DNA from: CAUZWH01 sp965247665
Lineage (GTDB): Bacteria > Pseudomonadota > Alphaproteobacteria > SHVV01
DNA: 64,000 bases
NCBI GenBank assembly: GCA_965247665.1
Contig: CBDFHH010000004.1
Location: 1,071,843 to 1,135,842 of the forward strand
Reading direction: 5' to 3'
Below the pieces are notes generated by a model that ran no database searches, had not been told where the DNA came from, and saw only the letters and a list, made by a program, of their open reading frames with translations. Both the position numbers and the translations under genes were made by a program. Within the stretch, counting starts at the first letter, position 1. Each line of letters begins with the position of its first letter. Positions 8,480 through 16,956 of this stretch are shown here, piece after piece.

Positions 8480-9235
8480 ATGAACGAGATCTTCTCCGGG
8501 GAAAGACTCTGGTTGCTGCTTCGCCGTGACGTGATCGACGGCTATCGTTCGTTGTTGACGATCTCCGCGGCCTTGACCGGAATTATTTTCGTCACTGCGA
8601 TGATCGCCACCGATGGCTCCGAGGTCGGTCGAAGCTTCTACCTGTCCTGGTTCGGAGCGCTGCTCTTCCTGTGGGGCATCTTCGCGACCAGCCGCGCATT
8701 CAGGGAGCTCCACGACAAGACCAGGAACGAAGCGTATCTCCTGCTTCCCGCATCCGAGGTCGAAAAGACGGTCGCGCGCCTGCTCATGGTTACGGTCGGT
8801 TTCGTGGGGTTCCTGCTGGTTTTTGTCGGTATCGCATCGCTGCTCGTAGAAGGGGTGAGACTGCTGCTGATCGGTGAACGAAACGCGTTTTTCGATCCCC
8901 TCGATCCGAGGGTCTGGAACTTGATACCCGGTTACCTCTTCTTTCAATCGATGTATTTCCTCGGGGCGGCCTGGTTTCGTAAAGCGCATCTCGTCAAGAC
9001 CACGCTTGCGATAATGCTCATCTGCGTTTTCCTGGCGGCGTTTACGATGCTGGTCGTCGGCATCGTCTTCGCTCCCTACTGGGGCGGTGGCATCTTCGCC
9101 GCCGAATTGCTTTACCGGTCATACGGGAATGTCATCGAAGGCGCCCGCGTCGGCCTTCAGCTGTTGCTGCCGATCCTGTGTTGGTCGGTGGCCTGGATGC
9201 GGGTGAGGGAGACCCAGGTCAGCGATGGAGTTTAG
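8480..9235 (+). CDS. ABC-2-type transporter permease
   Basis: A 251-residue integral membrane protein with about six hydrophobic segments (for example residues 24-44, 57-75, 102-128, 152-170, 175-200 and 218-238). It starts four bases after the ATPase stop and overlaps the regulator by 11 bases, so the three genes are translationally linked. It should form the membrane channel of the exporter with the upstream ATPase. No substrate-specific feature seen. Confidence 0.8.
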   Translation: MNEIFSGERLWLLLRRDVIDGYRSLLTISAALTGIIFVTAMIATDGSEVGRSFYLSWFGALLFLWGIFATSRAFRELHDKTRNEAYLLLPASEVEKTVARLLMVTVGFVGFLLVFVGIASLLVEGVRLLLIGERNAFFDPLDPRVWNLIPGYLFFQSMYFLGAAWFRKAHLVKTTLAIMLICVFLAAFTMLVVGIVFAPYWGGGIFAAELLYRSYGNVIEGARVGLQLLLPILCWSVAWMRVRETQVSDGV

Positions 9236-9611
9236 CGAACCGAAAGGCATCTATCTGCAGATCGCGGATCGGATTCGCGAAGGAATCCTCCAGGGGAATT
9301 GGCAAGCCGGAGAAAGAATACCGTCCGTTCGAGAGCTGGCAGTTGAGCTGGGAGTGAATCCGAACACGGTGACGAAGAGTTATCAAACGCTGATGGACAG
9401 ACAGATCATTACGAACCAGAGAGGTCGGGGCTATTTTGTGAGCGACAACGCTGCGAGCCGCGTGTTGGCTCAGATGAGAGACGAGTTTCTTCGCGACCAA
9501 TTGCCAAGAGTACTTCGTGCCATGCGGCTCTTGGATATAGGGGTGGAAGAACTCGCCAAGTACCTGGATGAGGATACGGGAGATATCAAGACCGGAGATA
9601 TCAAGATATGA
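9225..9611 (+). CDS. GntR-family regulator, YtrA subfamily
   Basis: This 128-residue protein has the GntR winged-helix domain at residues 8-78 (IYLQIADRIREGI, ERIPSVRELAVELGVNPNTV, GRGYFVSD) and only a short helical tail, the YtrA architecture lacking a large effector domain. Such short regulators repress their own operon by binding a palindrome at the promoter, here probably 7591-7610. The start ATG overlaps the permease gene, and its stop overlaps the start of the DUF2807 gene by four bases. Confidence 0.85.
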   Translation: MEFSEPKGIYLQIADRIREGILQGNWQAGERIPSVRELAVELGVNPNTVTKSYQTLMDRQIITNQRGRGYFVSDNAASRVLAQMRDEFLRDQLPRVLRAMRLLDIGVEELAKYLDEDTGDIKTGDIKI

Positions 9612-10310
9612 AACAGAGTCAAATCGCAGTGTTGGCGGCGTGTGGAACCGTTGCCGGGTTTATTATAGTTGCTGCCATAGGTGCCCGCATCGCGCTTTCC
9701 CAAGTCGATATGGGCATGTCGGCAGACCCGATCTCCGCGAGTCGCGATCTCACCGGGTTCAGTGCGATAGAAGTCAACGGCAACTGGCAGGTCAATGTGA
9801 CCCGGGGAGACGAATGGCAGGTCGAGCTGTCTTACTCCCGATAATCGCAAGGGCGATATCAAGGTGGCGGTTCGCGGCAACCGGCTCGAATTGAATCGCA
9901 GGACCTGGTTCTGGTTTCGGGGAGAACACGACCCCCGCTTTACGGTAGGCATCGTCATGCCTGAGCTCGAGAAACTGGAACTTGCGGGGACCGGTCAGCT
10001 TGACTTGTCGGGCTTTCAGGGCCGTCAACTCGAAATCGACATCAAAGGCAATGTTCGGTTGCAGGGACGCGAGGGACGATACGACGCGTTGGACCTCTCC
10101 GTGGCCGGCGCAAGCGAGATCGATCTGCGCGGCGTCGTCGTGACGAATGCAGAGGTAAATCTCGCGGGAACATCGGATCTCACCTTGGCCATGGGCGGCG
10201 GCGAGTTGTCCGGATCGATGGCCGGTGCGGGACAGATCAGGTATTACGGATCGGTCTCCGTGGAGGATGTCGATATCGCAGGCATGGGCCGCCTAAATCA
10301 TGTGGAGTAA
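9608..10310 (+). pseudogene. DUF2807 (GIN-domain) surface protein, single frameshift
   Basis: Two adjoining frames together encode one GIN/DUF2807 beta-helix protein: 9608-9844 supplies an N-terminal membrane anchor or signal (residues 8-30) and the start FSAIEVNGNWQVNVTRGDEW, while the next frame continues as DNRKGDIKVAVRGNRLEL through repeated rungs (LELAGTGQLDLSGF, VAGASEIDLRGV, LAGTSDLTLAMGGGELSG) to 10310. The shift sits at the C run 9837-9839; removing one C restores S-Y-S-D-N-R-K. This may be a true mutation or an assembly error. Predicted to be an exported protein; its position behind a YtrA-type exporter operon suggests an envelope role. Confidence 0.8.
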
Positions 10311-10427
10311 TCCCTGACCAAGAAGCGACAGCGGGGCCGGTTGCTGTGGCCGTCGCCGGCGGACGGGGTCGTGCCGATCGCCGCGGCACGGCCTGGCCGC
10401 TTGTCGGAAGGGAGCGATCGGCCCAAC

Positions 10428-10584
10428 GAGGTCGGGCAACAACATCGGCCATCTCGGCTATTTGCACGGTGGAGGTTACAAACTCGATCTCGCCACGCAG
10501 CCATGCCTGATACAGCCGGTCTGGCGGAGTACCCTTGGTGATAAGGGCGCCGACCAGGATGTTGGTATCAAGAACGACCCGCAC
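10428..10584 (-). pseudogene. Truncated PIN-domain toxin (VapC-like)
   Basis: The first 52 codons encode a PIN-domain start: MRVVLDTNILVGALI contains the first catalytic Asp (Asp6), and the following block to VVARPRW matches the family. After that the frame continues to 10237 with unrelated Arg/Pro-rich sequence running antisense into the DUF2807 gene, and the later PIN aspartates (usually near residues 95-125) are missing. It overlaps the antitoxin-like gene by 17 bases, the normal VapBC arrangement. Confidence 0.65.
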
Positions 10585-10804
10585 GCGCGGCGTCCACCTC
10601 CTCGTCGATCAGATCCAGGACTTCCCGCTGGTCATATCGGGCATTGCGGTCCTTGACCTGGCGGACAGTAAGGTCCAGCACGCGGCGGCGCACGGCTTCA
10701 TCAACAAACCGGGATAAATCGCCCTTCTTGCCACCGTTTCGGGCAAGAAAGGTGCGGACCGCCCGATCCGTCTCTTCAGGGATGGATAGGTTCCATCGAG
10801 TCAT
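10568..10804 (-). CDS. Ribbon-helix-helix antitoxin (VapB-like)
   Basis: A 78-residue protein (ATG at 10804) starting MTRWNLSIPEETD, a beta-strand plus helix typical of ribbon-helix-helix DNA-binding antitoxins, with SRFVDEAVRRRVLD as the second helix and an acidic C-terminal region for toxin binding. The cognate PIN gene downstream is truncated, leaving an orphan antitoxin. The three 12-bp repeats just upstream (10841-10876) could be its operator sites. Confidence 0.65.
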   Translation of the reverse strand: MTRWNLSIPEETDRAVRTFLARNGGKKGDLSRFVDEAVRRRVLDLTVRQVKDRNARYDQREVLDLIDEEVDAARAGRS

Positions 10805-10840
10805 GGTTCCGTTCCCACACACAGGCGCATAGACACTTAT

Positions 10841-10876
10841 ACACCCATCTTTACACCCATCTTTACACCCATCTTG
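10841..10876. repeat. Three tandem 12-bp repeats upstream of antitoxin
   Basis: acacccatcttt is repeated three times without a gap (the last copy ends in g). It lies 37 bases upstream of the antitoxin start, where an autoregulatory operator would be expected. Confidence 0.75.
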
Positions 10877-10929
10877 TCGGGTGTTGGACTGCGCCGTCAA
10901 TTCCCCATCTATTCGGGCCAAACAAGGCG

Positions 10930-11005
10930 TCTGACGCCGAGGCGCCGGTGCTCGGCATCCGACAGGAACCGTTCGCGCTTCTCTTCGCGGAACAACCGGG
11001 CGGCG
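10930..11005 (-). pseudogene. Scrap of tyrosine recombinase/phage integrase
   Basis: The minus strand encodes ARLFREEKRERFLSDAEHRRLG, split here as ARLFREEKRE and RFLSDAEHRRLG, a block that in tyrosine recombinases joins the arm/core-binding domain to the catalytic domain. No catalytic residues (R-H-R-Y) follow, and the flanking frames are noncoding. It is a short fossil of a phage or island integrase. The surrounding 10877-11347 holds nothing else I can support. Confidence 0.5.
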
Positions 11006-11347
11006 GGAGGACACGGCCAATATCGAGAGGCTGGGCCCGCAAACGACTGTCGATATCGCGAAAGTAAAAACCAACCTGATAAAACGGTTCGCCGGCAGCA
11101 TCTCTCTACCCTGGCACTCCTGTTGATCGTATTCATCATGTAGATCAAGACCGCCTGATCTACTTTTGGGTCATGCGCCACATCCCGGTACCCCCCGCAA
11201 CGTCCCGTGCGCGCACCTCGACGGTCTTGCGCTTCCACCGGGCGCTCGCGTTGGAAATGCACGGCGCACGGATTCGGGCACGCGAGTTGTGCTGCGGGGT
11301 GATCGTGCTAGGCTACGAAGCGAACGAGGGAGCGACGGGAGACACGC

Positions 11348-12226
11348 ATGTGCGACGAGAGAACACTCCGTGACGCGGAGGACTACCTGCGCCGCTCGGG
11401 AAAGCTGAGCCGGCGCGAGTTCGGGGTGCTGTCGGTCGGGACGGGACTGGCCATGCTCTTGCCGCGGGCCGCGAACGCACTGGACGTGACGGCCGCGGAT
11501 GTCGAGGTGTCGACACCCGACGGCACGGCGGATTGTCACTTCGTGCGCCCCTCGAGCGGCGCCCATCCGGGTGTGCTGATCTGGCCCGATGCACTCGGTC
11601 TGCGGCCCGCCTTCGAGCAGATGGGGCGGCGACTGGCCGAATCGGGGTACGCGGTGCTGGTCGTCAATCCCTACTACCGGAGCGCCAGAGCGCCGGTCTT
11701 GGCCGAGGGCGCCTCGTTTCGGGACGAAGCGACGCGCAAGACCATCATACCCCTGATGCGCTCGTTGAACGCCGAGACCAACGTGACGGATGCGAGGGCC
11801 TTCGTCGGCTTCCTCGACGCTCAGGACGCCGTGGCCAGCAACCGGAAGATGGGGACGATGGGATACTGCATGGGCGGACCCATCACCATGCGCACCGCGG
11901 CGGCGCTCCCCGACCGGATCGGTGCCGGCGCATCGTTCCATGGCGGCAGGCTCGTGACCGACGCACCCGACAGCCCCCATCTGCTCGTCGGCAAGATGCA
12001 GGCACGCTATCTGTTCGCGATTGCCGAGAACGACGACAAGAAGGATCCGAAGGCCAAGACCGTGCTGCGGGAGGCGTTTGCCGGCGTCGGGCTGTCGGCA
12101 GAGATCGAAGTCTACGCGGGCACCCTGCATGGCTGGTGCCCGCCGGACTCCCCCGTCTACAACGAAGCGCAGGCGGAGCGGGCCTGGAGCCGGTTGCTGA
12201 ACCTGTTCGAAACCGCCTTGGCCTGA
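11348..12226 (+). CDS. Secreted dienelactone hydrolase family protein
   Basis: A 292-residue alpha/beta hydrolase with a Tat-like leader (RRSGKLSRREFGVLSVG, then a hydrophobic stretch to about residue 45). Dienelactone hydrolase hallmarks are the nucleophile elbow GYCMGG (Cys near residue 177), an Asp in AENDDKKDP and the His in TLHGW near residue 260; together these give the Cys-Asp-His triad. The canonical role is hydrolysis of dienelactones in chloroaromatic breakdown, but many homologues have other ester or lactone substrates. GGGAG precedes ATG. It is near two ring-hydroxylating oxygenases, which fits aromatic degradation, though not clearly cotranscribed. Confidence 0.8.
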   Translation: MCDERTLRDAEDYLRRSGKLSRREFGVLSVGTGLAMLLPRAANALDVTAADVEVSTPDGTADCHFVRPSSGAHPGVLIWPDALGLRPAFEQMGRRLAESGYAVLVVNPYYRSARAPVLAEGASFRDEATRKTIIPLMRSLNAETNVTDARAFVGFLDAQDAVASNRKMGTMGYCMGGPITMRTAAALPDRIGAGASFHGGRLVTDAPDSPHLLVGKMQARYLFAIAENDDKKDPKAKTVLREAFAGVGLSAEIEVYAGTLHGWCPPDSPVYNEAQAERAWSRLLNLFETALA

Positions 12227-12384
12227 GGCGAAGGGCCCGCCCGCGTTTCCAGGTTGTCCCTGCACGACATGGATGCGCCGAGGTCGGTAACGTCACGGTG
12301 AATGAATTGGAGATTCCTGCGTAGTCAGGAAGTCCAACCTTCAGTTCCTATTCCTATTCAACCTTCAATGTGGAGGTTGAGGGC

Positions 12385-12461
12385 TCATCGGCAAAAACGT
12401 TCGCTGGAGGCGAGGATGTCGTCGGCGTTTTTGGTCCAGCGGAAGGGTTCGGGATCGCGGT
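12385..12461 (-). pseudogene. 3' scrap of IS630-family transposase
   Basis: The minus strand encodes NRDPEPFRWTKNADDIL followed by ASSERFCR and a stop, matching the extreme C-terminus of IS630-type transposases; compare DDPKPFVWTKPAKTIL in the full copy at 46.8 kb. A TAG lies immediately upstream in frame. The rest of 12227-12543 has no gene; a small caacct/aggttg hairpin lies around 12359-12379. Confidence 0.7.
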
Positions 12462-12543
12462 TCTAGTCTAGATGCCCGCCTGAGTGGGGTGAGGGGGGCT
12501 TCTTAGGATTAATCTTGAAAGCGCGCCGCCTCACGCGCGCCGT

Positions 12544-13821
12544 TCACTCCGCGGCGATATTCGAGATCCCGGTTTGCGGGCCGATGCCCATCAGATCGCA
12601 CCAATAACGCCAGAACCCACGCACCGAGCTTTCGGTCAGCAGATGATCATCCTTGAGCGGAATATCGCCGAGCCCACCCATCGCCAGCACCGAATGGGCA
12701 TCCGCATAGTCACCATGGATGCCGAGCTGTAGCAGCCGTCCGGCTTCCCCGTCTTCCATCGAAACCAGGCCGCCGGGGCCGACCAGATTGACCTGCTTGG
12801 CCCGCATGTGGCGGAGCTCCGCAGAGTCGTCGGCGTATCCGAAATAGGTCCAGTAGAGTTCATATTCGGTGGCGCTGCGAGGCCGGATCTGCCGCGTCGC
12901 CAGCGTGTTCGAAAGGCGTTGGACCAGCAAGTTCGGGAAGAAGGCGCACAGCAAAACTGCGCGCTCGTCGTTCATCTCGACGATGTATTCGTTGAACGAG
13001 GGATCCTGCAGGGAGAGGCCTTCTTCGTAGAGCGTGGTGTCGCCGTAGTCACTGGTGTCTCCGAGGACCTCCTCACTTGGCACCACATAGACGATGCGAT
13101 GCCGCGCCCGGTCGTCCATCTCCGAGCCCCCTTTGTGAGTCGCCCGCGACAGGCCGAACGTCACCAGGAACTTGTGCAGCAGCACGCCGTGGTAATCGTC
13201 GAGCAGGTTCTCGTAATACAGCTTCCAATTGGCCGGGATGCGCTGGCGCGAATAGCCGATGATCTCGATTGGTTTGGCGAAGATGGTGTCGAGATAGTCC
13301 AGCATCGGTGGGCCCAGGAAATCTTCGAGCGGTTCGATCTCTTGGGCAAATGACACGAATACGACGCCGCGATAACTCGCGACCTTCAGCGTGCGCAAGC
13401 CATGCTCGCCCATCTCGAAGTCGGCCGGCATTCCGCCCTTGCCTTTAAGGCCGCGCAGGAACGGCACGCCGATCAAATTGCCTTTCCGGTCGTAGCACCA
13501 GTGGTGGTAGATGCAGGTGAAATCCTTGGCCGTGCCTGACGTCGTGCGCACCAACAACGTTCCGCGGTGAGCGCAACGATTGACGAACGCGGTCAAACTG
13601 CCGTCGTCGGCACGAACCACCACAACCGGTGTGTCGCCGATATAGGTCGTCTGGTAGTCGCCCGAGCCAGGTACTTCCGCCTCCAGGCAGGCATAGGCCC
13701 ACACCCGGCCGCGAAAGATTCGCTGCTGCTCGAGCTCGTGGACTTCCTGATCGACGAACACGGAGTAAGGCACGCGGCTGAAATCGACCTCCGGCCAATC
13801 GTGGGTTTGAGGGTGAACCAT
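12544..13821 (-). CDS. Rieske non-haem iron oxygenase, alpha subunit (first)
   Basis: A 425-residue ring-hydroxylating oxygenase large subunit. The Rieske [2Fe-2S] ligands are CAHRG and CIYHHWCYD (C-x-H ... C-x-x-H, residues about 82-107), and the catalytic iron site follows as ENLLDDYHGVLLHKF (residues about 208-222). Start ATG has GGAG upstream. It resembles anthranilate/salicylate/terephthalate-type alpha subunits. No beta subunit, ferredoxin or reductase gene is adjacent, so either those are elsewhere or it works as an alpha-only enzyme. Substrate unknown; neighbours suggest aromatic or quaternary-amine breakdown. Confidence 0.85.
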   Translation of the reverse strand: MVHPQTHDWPEVDFSRVPYSVFVDQEVHELEQQRIFRGRVWAYACLEAEVPGSGDYQTTYIGDTPVVVVRADDGSLTAFVNRCAHRGTLLVRTTSGTAKDFTCIYHHWCYDRKGNLIGVPFLRGLKGKGGMPADFEMGEHGLRTLKVASYRGVVFVSFAQEIEPLEDFLGPPMLDYLDTIFAKPIEIIGYSRQRIPANWKLYYENLLDDYHGVLLHKFLVTFGLSRATHKGGSEMDDRARHRIVYVVPSEEVLGDTSDYGDTTLYEEGLSLQDPSFNEYIVEMNDERAVLLCAFFPNLLVQRLSNTLATRQIRPRSATEYELYWTYFGYADDSAELRHMRAKQVNLVGPGGLVSMEDGEAGRLLQLGIHGDYADAHSVLAMGGLGDIPLKDDHLLTESSVRGFWRYWCDLMGIGPQTGISNIAAE

Positions 13822-13925
13822 CTAACTCTCCAATTGTCCGAGCAGATCCAATTAAGCCTACCGCGAATCGCGCGCATGACGCTGAGCAATCCGACGGCGA
13901 CGACATTGCGGTGGGTTGCCGCCAC

Positions 13926-14455
13926 CTAGCATGCCAAAGTCGCGCAGTAGCAGCATGGCGAGGCCGACCGACGCCTCGATAGGCACCATCGGACGTTCGC
14001 GAAATCCGCGCGTTCCATCGCGATTTCCAATACGCCCTCGCCGTCAAGGCGTGCAATCACCGGCGTTTCCGTGATTCGATTGCCGAGCCGTTGCTTGAGC
14101 GCGGCGATCACACCTTGCGTCGTCGCAACCAGTTCGCGCACCCGCGCCGGGTCGTCGTGCTCGAGCGACCACGCCAGTCGCACTCGCATTCGCAACACGC
14201 CGCGCCCATTTCACGTCGAGGCCTCGGGTAGAAGCCTCGGCCCCTGCTGCTGCGAATAAACGCCCCGTGGGCATAGGGCAGGCCTGGCGCGTGCAGATTG
14301 CCAAAACGGTCTTCAGCCAAGGTGCACTCGAGGTTCCCGCACAACGACTCTCCCGATATCTCCCGACTCAACACCGACTGCGACGATAGGGTGGGATCGT
14401 CACGCGGTAAACCAGCCAAGCCCGTGGTATCAATCCTGCGCCGGCTATTGCCCAA
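13926..14455 (-). other. Unassigned degraded coding stretch
   Basis: Coding-like minus-strand segments appear in three different frames in succession: LAEDRFGNLHAPGLPYAHG around 14.30 kb, then a middle piece, then LAWSLEHDDPARVRELVATT ... QRLGNRITETPVIARL around 13.98-14.19 kb. This looks like one gene with several frameshifts, but I do not recognise the family. A 90-residue ORF (TTG start at 14198) could be an independent small gene. Nothing else is seen in 13822-14496. Confidence 0.25.
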
Positions 14456-14496
14456 TGATTGAGGGGTGCCTCACCGATCTCCTACACTAGCGAAAC

Positions 14497-15699
14497 ATGT
14501 CGATCGACAAACTCTTCGAACCCGGCCGGATTGGTGGGCTCACGCTCGACAACCGATTGGTGCGGTCGGCGACGTCCGAAATGATGGCGCGCGACAGCGG
14601 CGAGATCACCGACCAGTTCATCGACCTCTATCGAAACCTTGCGCGTGGCGGTGCCGGCCTGATGTTTACCGGCATGTTGTACCCCCACCGGGGTGGTCGC
14701 TATATCACCAAGCAGGCCGGCATTCATGATAACGCGATGATTCCGGCGCTGGCGCGCCTCACCGCGCAGGTTCACGACGCCGGCGGGATCATCTTCGCTG
14801 AACTCGGTCACGCCGGCAGCCAAAGCCGCGACCCCACCGTCACGCCGCTGGCCCCGTCGCCGGTCGAGAACTTCATCTCGCTGCGTGAGCCCCAAGAAGC
14901 CAGCGATGCCGAGATCAAAGATGTAATCGCCGCCTTTGCGCAAGCGGCGCGACGGGTGCGCCAGGCCGGTTTCGACGGTGTCCACGTGCATGCAGGCCAC
15001 GGGTATTTGATCAGCGAGTTCAGCTCGCCCTATGCCAATCGACGCAACGATGATTGGGGCGGTGATGCTGACCGGCGAAGTCGTTTCCTGCTCGAAATCT
15101 ACCGCGCTATACGCGCTGCCGTCGGCAACGATTTCCCCGTCACGTTCAAGCTCGGAATCGCCGATTCGATGGACACCGGCGGTCTCGCGACCGAGGAGAG
15201 CCTGCCGCGCGCGGCGCGACTGGAGGCCGAAGGAGTCGATGCGATCGAAGTCTCGGTCGGCATCATGCACCTAACCAGCATGAGCGCCGGCGAGTTCATC
15301 GGCGTTTCACCGGCGCGGGCGGTGCAGGATCTGGTGCTTCACCGATTGTGGATGCTGGCCGGCGACGAATGCTATTTCCGTGCCCACGCTCAGGCAGTCA
15401 AGCAAGCTCTGACCAGGATCCCTCTCATTCTGGTCGGCGGGATCCGACGCATCGAGACGATGGCTGAGATCTTGACGAGCGGCGATGCCGATTTCATATC
15501 GATGTCGCGACCCTTCATCCGAGAACCCGATCTTGCCAACAAGATCAAGGCCGGCAAGCGCGGTCTCGTCGACTGCGTTTCATGCAACATATGTCTCGAG
15601 CATGAGCTTACCGATCCCCTCCAATGCTGGCGCAACGACAAGCGGCTGCTACTCAAACACATGCTTTGGAAATTGACCGGCGGTCACAAGCACCACTGA
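14497..15699 (+). CDS. Old Yellow Enzyme family NADH:flavin oxidoreductase
   Basis: A 400-residue TIM-barrel flavoenzyme. FMN and substrate-site blocks are visible: LDNRLVRSATSEMMA (residues 17-31), ELGHAGSQS near 105, GVHVHAGHGYLISEFSSPYANRR near 162 (split here: HAGHGYLISEF and SPYANRR) and the phosphate-binding end VGGIRR near 312 with SMSRPFIREPDL. Near the C-terminus CVSCNICL and QCW recall the Fe-S-associated cysteine block of longer 2,4-dienoyl-CoA reductase/TMADH relatives, but the later domains are absent. It would reduce an enone or demethylate/dehydrogenate an amine using FMN and NAD(P)H. It precedes a Rieske oxygenase on the same strand. Confidence 0.8.
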   Translation: MSIDKLFEPGRIGGLTLDNRLVRSATSEMMARDSGEITDQFIDLYRNLARGGAGLMFTGMLYPHRGGRYITKQAGIHDNAMIPALARLTAQVHDAGGIIFAELGHAGSQSRDPTVTPLAPSPVENFISLREPQEASDAEIKDVIAAFAQAARRVRQAGFDGVHVHAGHGYLISEFSSPYANRRNDDWGGDADRRSRFLLEIYRAIRAAVGNDFPVTFKLGIADSMDTGGLATEESLPRAARLEAEGVDAIEVSVGIMHLTSMSAGEFIGVSPARAVQDLVLHRLWMLAGDECYFRAHAQAVKQALTRIPLILVGGIRRIETMAEILTSGDADFISMSRPFIREPDLANKIKAGKRGLVDCVSCNICLEHELTDPLQCWRNDKRLLLKHMLWKLTGGHKHH

Positions 15700-15769
15700 A
15701 TTGGTGCGCGACAGTGTCGTTAAAGCGAACGTGGTAGGATTTTCCCCGCCTTCGAACCGGAGACGCGCC

Positions 15770-16936
15770 GTGAGTGAAGCCGCGATTGCGAGCACCTACG
15801 CCAACGGAAATCTATCGGCGAGTGCGCCCACCGATCGTTCGCGCCACGTCCCCGGCTACATCTATTCATCGCCGCGCATCTATGAGCTCGAGAAACGCAA
15901 CGTCTTCATGAAGGATTGGTTGTGCGTTGCTCGCGTTGAAGAAGTCGCAAACCCCGGCGATTACATGACGTTTCATATCGTCGATGAGCCCATCATTGTG
16001 TCGCGCGATACGCGCGGCGAACTCCACGCGTTCGCGAATATGTGCCGCCATCGTGGCGTCGAGGTTGCGACCGGCAACGGCACCACATCGGAGTTCCGTT
16101 GCCCCTATCACGGCTGGCTCTACGACCTCACCGGCAAGCTGGTTGGCGCCCCCTATATGAAAGAGGCCGAAGGCTTCGATCCCCGGGATTGTGCGTTGCG
16201 GCCACTACGCGCCGACGTCTGGGCGGGCTGGATATTCGTGAACTTCGATCTCGACGCCGAACCGCTGACCGCGTTCGTTGCCGATTTCGCGGCCGACTTC
16301 GATTTGCTCAGGCAGGAAGATTGCCGCCTCGCCGACAAGCTGGTTACCGACCTTGATTGCAATTGGAAGCTCATCAACGAAAACATCGTCGATGTCTATC
16401 ATTTCCAGGTGCTGCACGCGCATTCGTTCGGCGGCGTGATCGACGGCGAGCGATTTCCGTTCAATACCAAGCGGCGTGGCGGTTACAGCTCCTTCTTCGA
16501 CGCCTCGCCGACCACGCCCGACGGCAAAACCCGTTTTCGCAAGATGCCCTGGCTCGACGACCGCCCCGATAGTTTTGGTTGCGGCGGTTTCATGGCCCCG
16601 AACTTCAATCTCATCGCGCGCAGCGATGCGGTGCAACCGTTTGTCGCCTGGCCGATCGGACCGAAACGAACGCGCCTGATCACCTACACGCTGTTTCCGG
16701 TGGAATTCTTCGATGATCCTAATTTCGACGACAAGCTCGACGACTACCGCGAAGCGATGGTGACGTTGATCGAGGAGGATCGCGATATGTCGAACTCGCT
16801 GCAACGCGCGATGGATACCTCCAGTTTCAAGCCGGGCCCGATGTCGCGTCTGGAAACCCTGGTCCACAACATCATTGACGCGCATCTCCAGCGCATTGGT
16901 GAATTTCCGGAAGGTTGGGTGGGCGCGTCTCGCTAG
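15770..16936 (+). CDS. Rieske non-haem iron oxygenase, alpha subunit (second)
   Basis: The GTG at 15770 gives 388 residues; a TTG at 15701 is possible but adds residues without family character. Rieske ligands are CRHRG and CPYHGWLYD (residues about 86-110), and the mononuclear iron site lies in NENIVDVYHFQVLHAH (residues about 202-217). The body (RHVPGYIYSSPRIYELEK) is typical of standalone alpha subunits such as those oxidising quaternary ammonium compounds or aromatic acids. It is distinct from the first oxygenase at 12.5 kb, so these are not recent duplicates. Reductase partner not in view. Confidence 0.85.
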   Translation: MSEAAIASTYANGNLSASAPTDRSRHVPGYIYSSPRIYELEKRNVFMKDWLCVARVEEVANPGDYMTFHIVDEPIIVSRDTRGELHAFANMCRHRGVEVATGNGTTSEFRCPYHGWLYDLTGKLVGAPYMKEAEGFDPRDCALRPLRADVWAGWIFVNFDLDAEPLTAFVADFAADFDLLRQEDCRLADKLVTDLDCNWKLINENIVDVYHFQVLHAHSFGGVIDGERFPFNTKRRGGYSSFFDASPTTPDGKTRFRKMPWLDDRPDSFGCGGFMAPNFNLIARSDAVQPFVAWPIGPKRTRLITYTLFPVEFFDDPNFDDKLDDYREAMVTLIEEDRDMSNSLQRAMDTSSFKPGPMSRLETLVHNIIDAHLQRIGEFPEGWVGASR

Positions 16937-16956
16937 TTCATACGATCGAGCGCCTC

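Noticed and set aside
11171..12265. 364-codon minus-strand open frame
   Set aside because: Antisense to the dienelactone hydrolase with intact catalytic motifs.
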